Part shown: one piece after another, positions 22,411-33,006 of the stretch
How the letters are laid out: each line of letters opens with the position of its first letter
Numbering within the stretch: position 1 is the first letter of the stretch
Origin: Rotaria sp. Silwood1
Taxonomy: Eukaryota > Rotifera > Eurotatoria > Philodinida > Philodinidae
Direction of reading: 5' to 3'
Assembly: GCA_905250075.1 (NCBI GenBank)
Contig: CAJNOP010000136.1
Location: 310,001 to 374,000 of the forward strand
DNA: 64,000 nucleotides
Program-made: the position numbers and the translations under genes
The notes under the pieces: generated by a model
Database searches by the model: none
Seen by the model: only the letters and a program-made list of their open reading frames with translations
Told to the model about the DNA's origin: nothing

Positions 22411-24106
22411 AAACTTAAAATTCAGTTTTTGATATAGAATTTTGACATAGAGTAATACTAAAAAGATTCTCGTAATCTGATTTTTATTAATGGATGGTGC
22501 TCATGTTGCATCAGCGCGTGTTTTGAAGTTTGAACTTAAAGTAAAAGAAAATGTAGATCGAAAAATGTTGTCGAAGCTTCTGTTTATAGCTTAACTTTAT
22601 TTAGATTTCAGATATGAAAATTCTGGCTTTTTCTATACTCTATTAGCTGAGATGTTAGTTTAGTAAAGAGCCCAAAACTGGTAAAACTAGTTTTTTTGGT
22701 TCGTTGAATTTCTTCCCTAGACTTGAGTATTTCAAACGCAATTCAATTTCAATACAATTCGCTAATTTATTATTGACATAGATACCTATTTATTATTCCA
22801 AAGATTGAGTTGTGTGTTGCATTGAATAAGAAGCCAAAAAGGAAACGCTTCTTTCCATTCAATTATTTTTTCTTTTTGCTTTATGCAACAAATAGACCAA
22901 AGTCGAAATGACCGGCAACGAATTATCTGTGCAGTGGATTTCTGATTGATTTTCAAGGAATACCATCACAGTACGCTAATGTTCAAGCTCGTTTCACGTC
23001 GTTGATTTTAATCACAATGTTTCCATTGAGAAATAAAATACTTGCGCGTCTCAATTGAAAGAAAATTTTGTTGATTCTACCCTAGTGTTGAAAACTATTT
23101 GTGAATATCTATTCTCGATTTCAGTTTTAAATCGAAAAAAATCATAGACTGATTTGGCTCCTTACTATTCAAATATACTACCATATGATTTCAATTATCA
23201 CCTACAGGACTCCTACAGCAAGTCACACAGGATTAAAGGAACAGTGATTTTAGGTGATACGAGGCTTACGATTTTTCTTTGGTTGTTGCGTACAAAAGTA
23301 AAAAAATCTGAGTATTGTGAGTGTGATTTCAAGAAAGGGGGGGGGGGGGGGGTGAGTGACATTTTCAATTCACTGTTGCTTGTGCAGCAATTTTATTTAT
23401 ACGAAATTCATGACTTTGTATCAGATGTAAAAAATAAAATATCTTAATTCAATTTTTTTCGTTAGAAAATTTATTTGATGAAATCTGAGTGCCTCATATA
23501 GACATACAAGAAGACTTTGCATAGCATACATCTCTTCATCCTGAAGAAACTTACAACATGTATACTTATTGATTGATTCTTTTTCTCCTGTCTGCAATAT
23601 ATAATACGATGCATCAGTGAAGTGAAATAGAAACGCTCATTTTCTTGTCGAACACAATCGCACACTACAATCAAGATCAAGTCGATAAACATAGCAAAAC
23701 ACAGGATAATTATTCTTATCCAGCATTGTTGACTATACTTGTAGATCCACACAATATTCCGTTTTATCGTCCGCTATCGGTACCATCTGTCGATAAAGTT
23801 TCTCATCAAGTGCGTAATTCACCATTGCAATTTTTGTCTTTATTCTTACGAGTCATTCAATCTAGTATCATCATTCATTGACAAAAGATATGCGATCTCG
23901 TTTTGTTATCCATGTAACCACCCGATCACCAAAAAATAATATCCATCCGACGAACAATCAGTCTGCCAATCCTCAAGACATTTTGTTCCCGGTTATATTC
24001 TTAAAATCTTTGATTATTCATATTTTCTCTTTATGTAAATAGATGTCAACTATTTTGGCTGCGCGTTATCATCAAGATAAACCCCAGGCTGCCGTGATGG
24101 TGGCTG
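22411..24106. other. No gene recognised; G16 run at 23337-23352
   Basis: AT-rich. The plus frame 23645-23881 (AHYNQDQVDKHSKTQ) has no recognisable domain. A homopolymer of 16 G sits at 23337-23352. Confidence 0.35.
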
Positions 24107-24238
24107 GGGGGGGGGGNNNNNNNNNNNNNNNNNNNNNNNNNNNNNNNNNNNNNNNNNNNNNNNNNNNNNNNNNNNNNNNNNNNNNNNNNNNNNNNNNNNN
24201 NNNNNNNNNNNNNNNNCCCCCCCCCCCCCCCCCCCCCC
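24107..24238. other. Assembly gap with poly-G and poly-C edges
   Basis: One hundred N (24117-24216) flanked by 10 G on the left and 22 C on the right. Homopolymer edges suggest a sequencing or polishing failure rather than biology; the true length is unknown. Confidence 0.95.
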
Positions 24239-25429
24239 GGGGATGTCTTTGCAACAGCCCAGGATAAATCTGCCAAACAAATTGTCAAACAAAATTTTGG
24301 TAAATCAGTAAACAATCAAACACCTGCCGACAATGCCACCAAAATTGATCAATATTCCCAGTCATCAATACAGGTGATATAGGAAAATGAGGAGCATACT
24401 CATTATTAGATTCTATACACCTAAGTATTTATTATTGAAGATCTGGAAATTGTTTAGTTTTCGTTCTATGAACAAGTTCTTATTTTTGAAGTATATACAT
24501 CTTCATCGAATTTTAGAAACGGTCACAAGTTCTAGTTTCATACAAAATTTGATAGAGAGAGTGTTCAACAATTTTTTATCCTAATAAGTATATTTGTGTG
24601 CAACCAGTATGTTTGACCACATACTCTATTAGCTAAACCCTTAATAAAGTGGTTCTTCAGACTGCGAGAATGATCATTGTAATAAAAATCTAATGTTTTT
24701 CTATAAGTAAACGATTTTTATGTTTACTTTCTACACTTTCTTTGCCTTTGATCAATGAGCGACGTAATTTGAACCCATACAACAGCTAATTTTAAGAAAT
24801 AGAATTTATATCTAACAAATTTAGTGAAAAAGAATAGAATGACAATAGAACTAGAGAACTTTAGCATTCTGTTGCGCAAAAACTGCATTTTGACGTGTTT
24901 TCAAAGAAAATGTTTGCCTTTGAGCATCGTTTACATAAAACAAACTGGGAATGTATTCATTTACACAGGGTTTATGTCGAAAAAAAGTGTTTCAAAAGGG
25001 AAGTATTAAATAAGGATTGAAAACGCAAGGAAATACTATCATGTTATAAGTATTTGAACAGCCTTTTTCTTAGTTAGTCTCCATACTGTAATTGAACTTT
25101 TCCTGGTGTCATCAAAAACACCTGCCTTAGAAAACAGGTTAGAGTTTGATCAAAAGTCAGATGATGTATTGAAGGAATTTCGAGAATATATTTTAGAAAG
25201 ATAACGAATGGTCAATAAGTATTTATTGGTAAAAACTAAAATGACTTAGTCTTGATGATATTTCCATTTCTGTTAGTAAAATGTAAAATTATTTTTGTAC
25301 CAATGGGTCATATTTGCATTTGAGTTATTGTTACAAATAGTTTTATTTGATTCGATGATAGAAGTGAAACCAAAATGAAACTATTTATCCTTTTTCTTTT
25401 ATCTATATTCATCTTTTAAATTAATTCAG
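24239..25429. other. Upstream of lectin gene; first exon(s) not found
   Basis: The lectin gene must begin in or before this stretch, because its exon at 25430 starts in phase 0 without an ATG. I could not pick a start exon with confidence. Confidence 0.35.
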
Positions 25430-28400
25430 GCAACTGGCTTATGGTCAGATGGAGTGAATTTTCAGGATACTCATCATCGAACGTCGTACAGAAATAAAAA
25501 GAAATGGTAAATAGTTGTTTTGCATTTTTTTCTTATTAAGTTTTAAAAATGTTTCATTTAGCTATTTTAAATACATTCATTGCCAATATTCACCTATCTG
25601 TTTATTTCTGTCTCTACTTGCTCTTCTACTTTTTGGCGCGGGCATTTCTGCAATGCTTGTCGCATTGATCGGCATCCCTAAAACGACAATAACAACAACA
25701 ACAGTGAGGACAACAACAACCTCAACGACGACAACAACAACTACTACTGGTAAGTAGTAGGCTAAATAGTTAAGTATTGTTTCCTGTAACGGTTTAATGA
25801 ATATATTTTCAATTCTTGAAAAGTGTTGAACTTCCCATGTACTAAGATCGTTGAGATACGTCAACTTTGCACTACAAATATCTCGAAAAATGGAGAAACA
25901 TCATGTCAGAAAACAAAGCCCATTCGATCATGCGCAACGAAGAGAAAAAGAAGTGGCTGCAGTTCCTCGATCTTTTCCCCTCATTTTCGATGGTCTATAG
26001 CTTTTTAGTTCAAAGAACCATTTTGATTGAATGCATGTTGCTTTTTTTTATCAGGGAATTAGGCATATTTTGGGCTGATAAAATAGATTAGTCTTTAGTT
26101 AGTAAATCAAGTTTCTCTTGAAAAATATTGATAAATAAAGTTGTAGAATTTATGCAGTCAGCGCTATTCTTTGATAAATCTATATGCTCTCTAGATAAGT
26201 TTTCAACTAGTGTCTGAAACTCAAGATGATCTTACTTGAAGGCAGTTAGAACTCCGATAGAACTCTGAAGATTGGATTAAATCGAATGGGTTCGTAGGAT
26301 TGACTACAATACTCGTTTTTTTTTTGACTTATTTAGTCGACGACTAGCACTTTTCAGGTGTTTTTTCTTGAATTATGTTCTATTTCATATGATTTATGAG
26401 ATAATTTGAATAAGATTAGAAAATATTTTACTATAACCTTGAATTCCAGTTCCGGCAGTTTTCTCGAGATCCTGGCTCGGTACTGATTCTGGTGGTCGGA
26501 ACTGAAATCAGAATCAGAACTGGTCGAACATATCTCTAATCATGCTGTGGTTTTGCATTTTGTAGTACAAGATATTAGTATAACAATAATAAATTAATTT
26601 ATGATACACGAAAAACTTTACTTGAAAACTAAGAGAGTTAAGAACATCATATAGTCTCGGAGTCCAGTTCCGCACATCTTTATTCGCATCTTATTGAACA
26701 TAATAAAAAATGTTTGAAGGACTTTTTTATTTTCTATATATGTAGGCATAGGTAAATGATGTAATCTCAATTTTTTTGGTAAAAGATGCGCCGTCAAAAC
26801 AAGAGGAAAGAGTGGGACTTCGGGAGTGCATACTTCCCTGTACTTCACTCGTATTTCACCGTGCATTAGTTCCTGTATAGGATGATCCCTATAACTTTTC
26901 AAGAGATATCGATAGCTGCTGTTAGGTTGGACCATTTTTAAAGTGAGTCAACTAAAACAAATCTTTAGTGGCTTCACTTAGCCGTTGGTATTAATAAAGA
27001 AAGATCAACAACCTCCTGTTAATTTGTTAATATTAAGTGCTAATGAATCACTTAATACTTGGTATTAGGTTAGGCTTTTCTCTTTGGCACTTCACTTCAA
27101 ATTGAGCGAGTCAGTGATTAGCATGAGGTAAATACCATTTCATTTTGGTATGTTCCTTATGCAGAGGCTATGTTTAAAAAGAAAACGCTTTTGCATACAG
27201 TTTTATCAAAGGCTTCGGCCCCAGAAATCCGTTTTGGCATGGCATGCCTTCAGCCAATCCGATTTTAGTATCCTTTTGTACTTGTTGGGTAAGGAATAGG
27301 CTTGTTGAATTCTGATAGCCATTGCTGAAATATGCCTTGCTAAATGAATGCTATGAGAAAAAGGATTCCTTAACGCCGGGGAGCTTCAGTCAAACTTTGG
27401 AAATAGTTATTTCCGAAAAATAGGCATTTTATAAGGAAAATTCTGGCATAGTATTAAATTGAAAAACTTAACCTTACCGCTAATGAGGAAAGATCAGCAG
27501 ATGTTATGCTCCGTTTCGTATGGGCTATCTGCCATTTTATACAGCTCGGTGAGTAGAACATCTGATATAAAGGGTTCATCCCTATACTAAACTTTTAAGG
27601 AACAATGAAGTATCGTGTTGTTTGAAATATTATTATGGGACTCTTAGCTGAAAGCTTGAGTTTTAAGAGTATTATGATTTCAACTCATTTAGATTTTTCA
27701 ATTGAATAAATCATACTTGAATATACATATCCATATGTTACACTTAAACACAAAATTTAAGTATATCTTTACTAGGAATATTTTAAATATAATCAATTCG
27801 GTAACTATGGAATAATCAGTTATTGCATCTAAAATTATTTTAAAGGCTATTCGAGAATACTTCTGTTTTTTGTATAAAACTAACACTAAAGCATTATTAT
27901 TTTTGTATTTCAGTCTATGAGAGCCTACCTAATTGCTTTCTTACAAATTTTTAAAATAGCGAGGAAAAACTCAGCTGTTAAATCTATGCAAGAAGCGTTC
28001 TCGAATAGTCCTTAAAATAATTTTAGACACAACAAGACAAACAATCCGACAGTTGAATCCCATCGGATCCGATGGAAATCCTGGTTGCGTATCCACTAAC
28101 AGATCCATAATGTTGGAATTCGATCGGATCCTGAAGAAACTGGTCGAAATTCGATGAGATTCTACAATAAGTGATGCATCAGTTGTCAATTAAGCACCTC
28201 ATTTTTATCCGGTTGACGATTTTCTTGAATTTGGTCAAAAACTCAAAATGGTACAAATATCGAAAAGTAAGTGTGCCGATAATCACAGGTTATGAAAGTA
28301 AAAATCTCCACTACTCTCACATTCTCACATGCGTCCTTATCTTTGTTTTCGACCAAATTCAAGTTTACCCGTACACCCCGTATTTTGTCAGATAATAAAT

Positions 28401-28890
28401 TGTCATAACAATTTTCAAATCACTTGATTTTGTGCTGAGAAGAAATATAACTTTTTTTTCAATTGAAACAGGTGTTTGCGGTCACGCTTATTACATTGAA
28501 TCATTAATGAATCACTTGGTGATTGATCTTTTAGGTGGCTCAACTACAGTAGGCACTCAGCTTGTTACTAATTATATTAATAATGGAAGCGGTGTAATTC
28601 CATACACTCAATTGTGGTTTTTCGATCCAAATGGAACTGTTCGAAACGCAGCTGCTGGATTGGTGATTCAAATCAGTGGCGGTATTGCTGGAACAAATCT
28701 CGTTCTAGGGACAAATATCGTGGCACAAAATCAAATATGGTTATTTAGTGGCGTAACGATGTCTTGTCCAGCTGCAAGCAAAGTTATGGATATCACAGGA
28801 AGCAATGCATCTCCTAATACATATGTTGTTGCTTGGTCTTCGACTGGTGGTACTAATCAAAAATGGACCACAATCCCATATACATGTTGA
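25430..28890 (+). CDS. Type II membrane protein with ricin-B-type lectin domain (5' incomplete)
   Basis: Exons 25430-25506, 25562-25749 and 28472-28890, all GT-AG with matching phases (2 and 1). The first visible exon encodes a hydrophilic cytoplasmic tail (LWSDGVNFQDTHHRTSYRNK). The second has a membrane segment (ICLFLSLLALLLFGAG) and a Thr-only stalk (KTTITTTTVRTTTTSTTTTT). The last is a ~139-residue beta-trefoil with three Q-x-W motifs (QLWFF, QIWLF, QKWTT) ending in TGA, i.e. one full carbohydrate-binding domain of the family shared by many lectins and glycosyl enzymes; no toxin A-chain is present. Predicted cell-surface lectin. The 2.7-kb intron is far longer than its neighbours and probably holds inserted repeats (a frame at 26618-26935 is not recognised; a CATCGGATCCGATG palindrome lies near 28059). 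Confidence 0.75.
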
Positions 28891-29256
28891 AATTCAAAAA
28901 ATGAACAAAAAAACATTTCTAAACACTGCAGCGTTCATCACCGGATACGCACTTTTGTCAGAAACTTGCAAGCATAACTCAAGTGAATCTAGAGCACTGA
29001 TTCTCTAGTTTCATAATTTACTTGATTTGTTGACAAATCCGATTAGATGACGAAACAGTTGCGTGTCTCGTATGAACTACAACATATTTCGACTCTCTGT
29101 AAGGAACTCTGTCACATATTGAGCTTCAGATTGAAAATCGGAAGCACCGATGAATTTCTAGTTTTCTAATACATGAGTAATGAAGAAAGATAACAGCACA
29201 ATAGCATTTCAGAAACAAGAAAGAATAGATGAAGAGATCAACCAAGTAACCCATAG

Positions 29257-29451
29257 AGGTGGGGTGTGGGTGTGGGTATGGATGTGGGTGTGGGTATGGG
29301 TGTGGGTGTGCGTATGGATGTGGGTGTGCGGGGTGTGAGTGTGTGTATTGTCTTCACACGCAGTGTGGGTGCGAATATGGAAGATTTTCTGGCTCATACC
29401 CACATCCACACCCACACCTACGCACAGTCACACCCACCCACATCCACACTC
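29257..29451. repeat. Telomere-like palindrome (copy 6)
   Basis: Left arm GGTGGGGTGTGGGTGTGGG to about 29341; spacer GTGTATTGTCTTCACACG; a shorter inner G-rich stretch; right arm ending CATCCACACT. It truncates the 3' end of the hAT-like transposase fragment on its right. Confidence 0.75.
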
Positions 29452-29452
29452 T

Positions 29453-29948
29453 CAAGATTGTTAACCAGTAGACTAAACTCTGAAGCTACAAGTTTTTCTT
29501 GAACTATATGATGTCGTTTAGCACTTCCTGTAAAATAGTTATACAGTTCTTGTAAAAGATAGAATAGTGAAATAAATTCTGTACTACAGTCACAAGTATT
29601 CTTAACGCCTAAGTTAGAAGAATGTGCCCCACAAGGTATGAAAATTACTTCTCGTTGTAATTTGTCATTAACACAGGCTTGAACACATTTGTTTCCACCA
29701 GCCATGTCGTTACAGTTGTCATAACATTGAGCAATCAATTTATTCGGTGAAATATTCAGCCGTTCCATTATAGAAAAAAAATATGTTGCAAATATCTAAA
29801 CCAATTTTACTTGACAACTCGACCGTCGAAATTAGTCTTTTTTCGACATTGAAATTGTTTGCAAATCGAACAACAATCGTATAAATTTCTCCATTAGATA
29901 CAACAGGTGTACTATCTATCATTACCGAATAGAATAAAGAGTTATTCA
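29453..29948 (-). pseudogene. hAT/TTF-type transposase fragment between two telomere-like palindromes
   Basis: The minus strand from 29948 reads MIDSTPVVSNGEIYTIVVRF and KIGLDICNIF, then after a frameshift at a run of A, ERLNISPNKLIAQCYDNCND, IPCGAHSSNLGVKN and LYNYFTGSAKRHHIVQEKL. The order C-Y-D-x-x-x-D-M-x-G, then C-x-A-H-x-x-N-L, then F-x-x-S-x-K-R-H is that of the DUF4371/ZMYM-type hAT transposases. Both ends stop at telomere-like repeat, so neither the zinc finger nor the C-terminal dimerisation domain is present. Confidence 0.75.
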
Positions 29949-30378
29949 GGGTGTGGGTGTGGGTGTGAGGTGTGGGTGGGTGTGGGCGCGAGTGGATGTG
30001 GGTATGGGTGTGGGTATGGGTGTGGGTATGGGTGTGGGTGGATGTGGGTGTGGGGTGGTTGTGGGTGTGGGTGTGTGGGTGTGGGTGTGGATGTGGGTGT
30101 GGGGTGTGGATGGGTGTGGGGTGTGGGTCTTCTCTTCACTCACACCACACCCACATCCCAGATCCCACACCCCACATTCCACACCCACGCCCCACATCGA
30201 CACCCACACCCACACCCACATCCACACACCCACACTCACACCCACACCCACACCCACACACCCACACCCACACCCACCACACATCCACACCCACCCACAC
30301 CCACCCACACCCACACCCACACCCACACCCACACCCACCCACACTCACACTCACACTCACACCCCACACCCACACCCT
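29949..30378. repeat. Telomere-like palindrome (copy 7), longest
   Basis: A 430-bp copy: about 180 bp of GGGTGTG units from GGGTGTGGGTGTGGGTGTGA, spacer GTCTTCTCTTCACTC, then about 240 bp of ACACCC units ending CCCACACCCT. Sequence of different nature abuts each side directly (hAT fragment left, gene fragment right). Confidence 0.85.
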
Positions 30379-30800
30379 AGGTCATTCAATGGGAATAGTT
30401 GATTCTATTAAAACACACTTTGGCCGTTTCATTCAATTATCAGCTAATGATTGCTTGGAATATCATAATGCTTTACGTACTACACCTCATTCACACGTTA
30501 CAATCAGTTTAGGTAAATTTCTCTTCTACCTATAAAACAATATTGATTATTCTTTTTAAAGGCTTTATCAATGACGTTTGCTCAATTATTTGTTACACCC
30601 CTTGATACAGTAAGTGAAACTTTATCACAATCTTTTGCTGGTACTATGCGTTATGTACCTATAATTTTATCTATTGTTATTATTCATATTCAAGTATATC
30701 ATTATATGAAGTACATTTACCTTTTATGATGGGTTCTCTTTGACCATCTCTACATGTTGCTATTACAACAAGTAACACGAACCAAACGTTGCTAAGTCCT
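30379..30800 (+). pseudogene. Membrane-protein gene fragment, possibly CLCC1-like
   Basis: After the palindrome the sequence reads GIVDSIKTHFGRFIQL, DCLEYHNALRTTPHSHVTIS to a GT donor near 30514; a second exon (about 30562-30700) reads ALSMTFAQLFVTPLDTVSET and TMRYVPIILSIVIIHIQ, a membrane segment; then HLPFMMGSL, an in-frame TGA, PSLHVAITTSN. The pattern C-x-EY...P...AL-x-TF-x-x-FV-x-PL...P...hydrophobic reminds me of chloride-channel CLIC-like 1 proteins, from memory only. The exon 1/2 phases do not match cleanly and the 5' part is missing at the palindrome edge. Confidence 0.35.
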
Positions 30801-31182
30801 ATACTGAACAGAGAATAATATTATAGAAATAAAATAAAATAATCAATTGCAAAGTTTTGAATTTCATCGATTTATCTTTATTTAACATTTATCTATATTT
30901 TCATGGTACTAACATTTTTAGATATAATTAATCCTTTGGCTACTGTCATTAGATATAAATGCGTAAAATAGACTGGTTGTAAAAAAAAACAAACGATGAT
31001 GCGGAAGGCTACTTCTGCTCGAAGTTTGCATTTAAGCAGACGTATCTACCAATCGGGCAGTATAAGTGATTGCATAAGTTTTCACAATTATACAGCTCAT
31101 CATGTATATATTCGTTGTTGGTAACCAAAGGATTAATCCTAATATATTAATAGTAATAGAAACAATGTCCTATTATGTTGCA

Positions 31183-31276
31183 TGGTGTGAGCATGGGTGT
31201 ACGTGTGAGTATCAGAGAAGTCGGGGTATGGATAGGATGTGGGTCATCTCATCACCCAAATCCACGTTCACATCTT
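31183..31276. repeat. Degenerate telomere-like palindrome (copy 8)
   Basis: GGTGTGAGCATGGGTGTACG, a middle with GGGTCATCTCATCACCC, then CAAATCCACGTTCACATC. Recognisable polarity but heavily mutated. Confidence 0.45.
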
Positions 31277-31439
31277 CGTTGTGAACTTTCACTTTGTATT
31301 TGTCATTTATTTTTTAGATTTTAATGAGGGTAATTTGAGATTGATTGTATACCAGTGTTACTTGAACGAAGATTGTTATTTACATCAATAGATCAGAACA
31401 TTGTACGTAGGATGTAAAGAAGTTTTTTGTTTTTGTAGT

Positions 31440-32170
31440 CACATCAGAATATTTGATAATCGCAATAGATATAGATGATCAATTACTTCAAGAACAGCAT
31501 CTTACATGTTTGCAAGCATTGATGAAATTACTTATACCATTATCATGGACAATGAATGATACTTGCTATCTGAATGATTAATCAATTTTTTGTTAAATTG
31601 TACAATATCAATTTATTTTCAATGAATTGATACAACAAACGATTGTCACATTCATCAAAGATTATTGGATCGAGAAACCATGCATCATGTATCAATAAAA
31701 ATTCAGTCGAACGACAAAGGGTCTCCTTTCAATTCTATGAACACGAATGCCGATGTTCTATTGAAAATCAAATCTTCAATGATCGTTCATTCTCAGATCA
31801 GTGCAGCCTATCTCAAGTTTTTCTTCGTCGGTCATTTCTTTGACACTGCTGATGCATTGTATAGTTCGGTGAATGAGATACACTACGGTTTCATCGATAA
31901 TTTCAAAGAATCATCTGAAATTGTTCATGATTGATCGATGAGCGCAAACATTGGCTATATGACTTCATTGATCGGTGCTATTGGCCATCGAGAAGAGGCC
32001 GATGACAATATTCACTCGGTACAATCGACACAACATTTGAAATCATTTTTCTCTTGACTTTCCTTGCTCGATGTCCATTAAAATCGATTGAGAGATTTCG
32101 AACAATTGAATGTAGAAATTTCGCAGTTTTAAGATGCATTTGATGGTGCAGATCAAACATGAGCGTGGAT
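31440..32170 (+). pseudogene. Decayed coding sequence, unidentified
   Basis: An acceptor-like TTTTTGTAG is followed by TSEYLIIAIDIDDQLLQEQH and LTCLQALMKLLIPLSWTMND, then after a break an open frame 31665-31934 (MHHVSIKIQSNDKGSPFNS.. ADALYSSVNEIHYGFIDN). The same frame reads on through TGA/TAA codons as SMSANIGYMTSLIGAIGHRE, LRDFEQLNVEISQF and DAFDGADQT to about 32170. Read-through over several stops with protein-like composition indicates a dead gene; I do not recognise the family. Confidence 0.4.
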
Positions 32171-32625
32171 CTAACTAAAATGTAAAACCACACTCACACT
32201 TTCAATCAGGTCTGCACGATCACCTAGCATGCCTTTCATTGTTTGCCTAAGTCTGCGAAGTAACAGAGGTTGTCGGTAGGTATTAGCATTTGAACCATAG
32301 AATAACACACACCCACTTGCACAACCAGACCTACGCCCTAGTCTTTCTGGCTATATATTGAAAATTCGAAAGAAAATGTTGCCCAGGTCGTTATGTTTCG
32401 GAATCTAAGGGAATATCTCTTAAACAGCACGGTTTTAATTTGACTGTGATCAGATTTCTGTTTTATTATCTCAAAATCAAATTTTTCTCATGCTCTAAAA
32501 ACGTTTAACCACAATAGTTGATTATTACTAGCGTCAAGCAATGTCATTCAAATCGATTATAATCTGATAATACAAAAGGCGATATTTTTTTATGATTTTG
32601 CCGTGAGATCCGTAGTTTTTTCGTA
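32171..32625. other. No gene recognised
   Basis: Contains a few isolated CACACCCAC words (about 32307) but no array. Confidence 0.3.
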
Positions 32626-33006
32626 AGATGAATAAAGATTGTGGATCCTCAAACTGCACAGTATTTCTTTTATACCTACTTCGTAAAGGTCTCGAAAATG
32701 TTTGAGAACGATTAATCAGACGTATTGTCGCTGTGTCACTCTACCTATGTACCAATTTTACATTAGCTCCATAGTTGTAAAGAATAATTACTCCGCACCT
32801 GCAGCGATCTACATTAATGTAGCTCGCTGCAGGGGAGGAGTAATTACTCTTTGCCACTATGGATCTAATGTAAAATCAGTACGTTGGTAAAGGAATGTAT
32901 CGACAATACGTCTGATTAATCGTTCTCAAACATTTTCGAGACCTTTACGAAGTAGGTATAAAAGAAATACTGTGCAGTTGAAGGATTCATCATTTTTATT
33001 CACTGT
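32626..33006. repeat. Near-perfect palindrome, ~380 bp, almost no loop
   Basis: The centre is TACATTAATGTA near 32810-32821. Left-arm words such as AACTGCACAGTATTTCTTTT, CGAAAATGTTTGAGAACGAT and GGAGTAATTACTCTT recur reversed on the right; similarity drops beyond the ATGAATAAA near each outer end. No coding content. Likely a fold-back MITE; target duplication not resolved. Confidence 0.8.

Noticed and set aside
24043..24315. Frames reading through the gap on both strands.
   Set aside because: They consist of N and homopolymer G/C; no biological content.
21485..30378. Reading the palindromes as true chromosome-end fusions only.
   Set aside because: Too many in 50 kb, and short copies lie within introns; fusion may still apply to a few long copies, so it is kept only as an alternative.
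29907..30535. Long open frames of 130-187 codons over copy 7, and similar ones over copies 3, 4 and 6.
   Set aside because: They are hexamer-repeat translations (His/Thr/Pro or Gly/Val/Cys/Trp) open on both strands, not genes.
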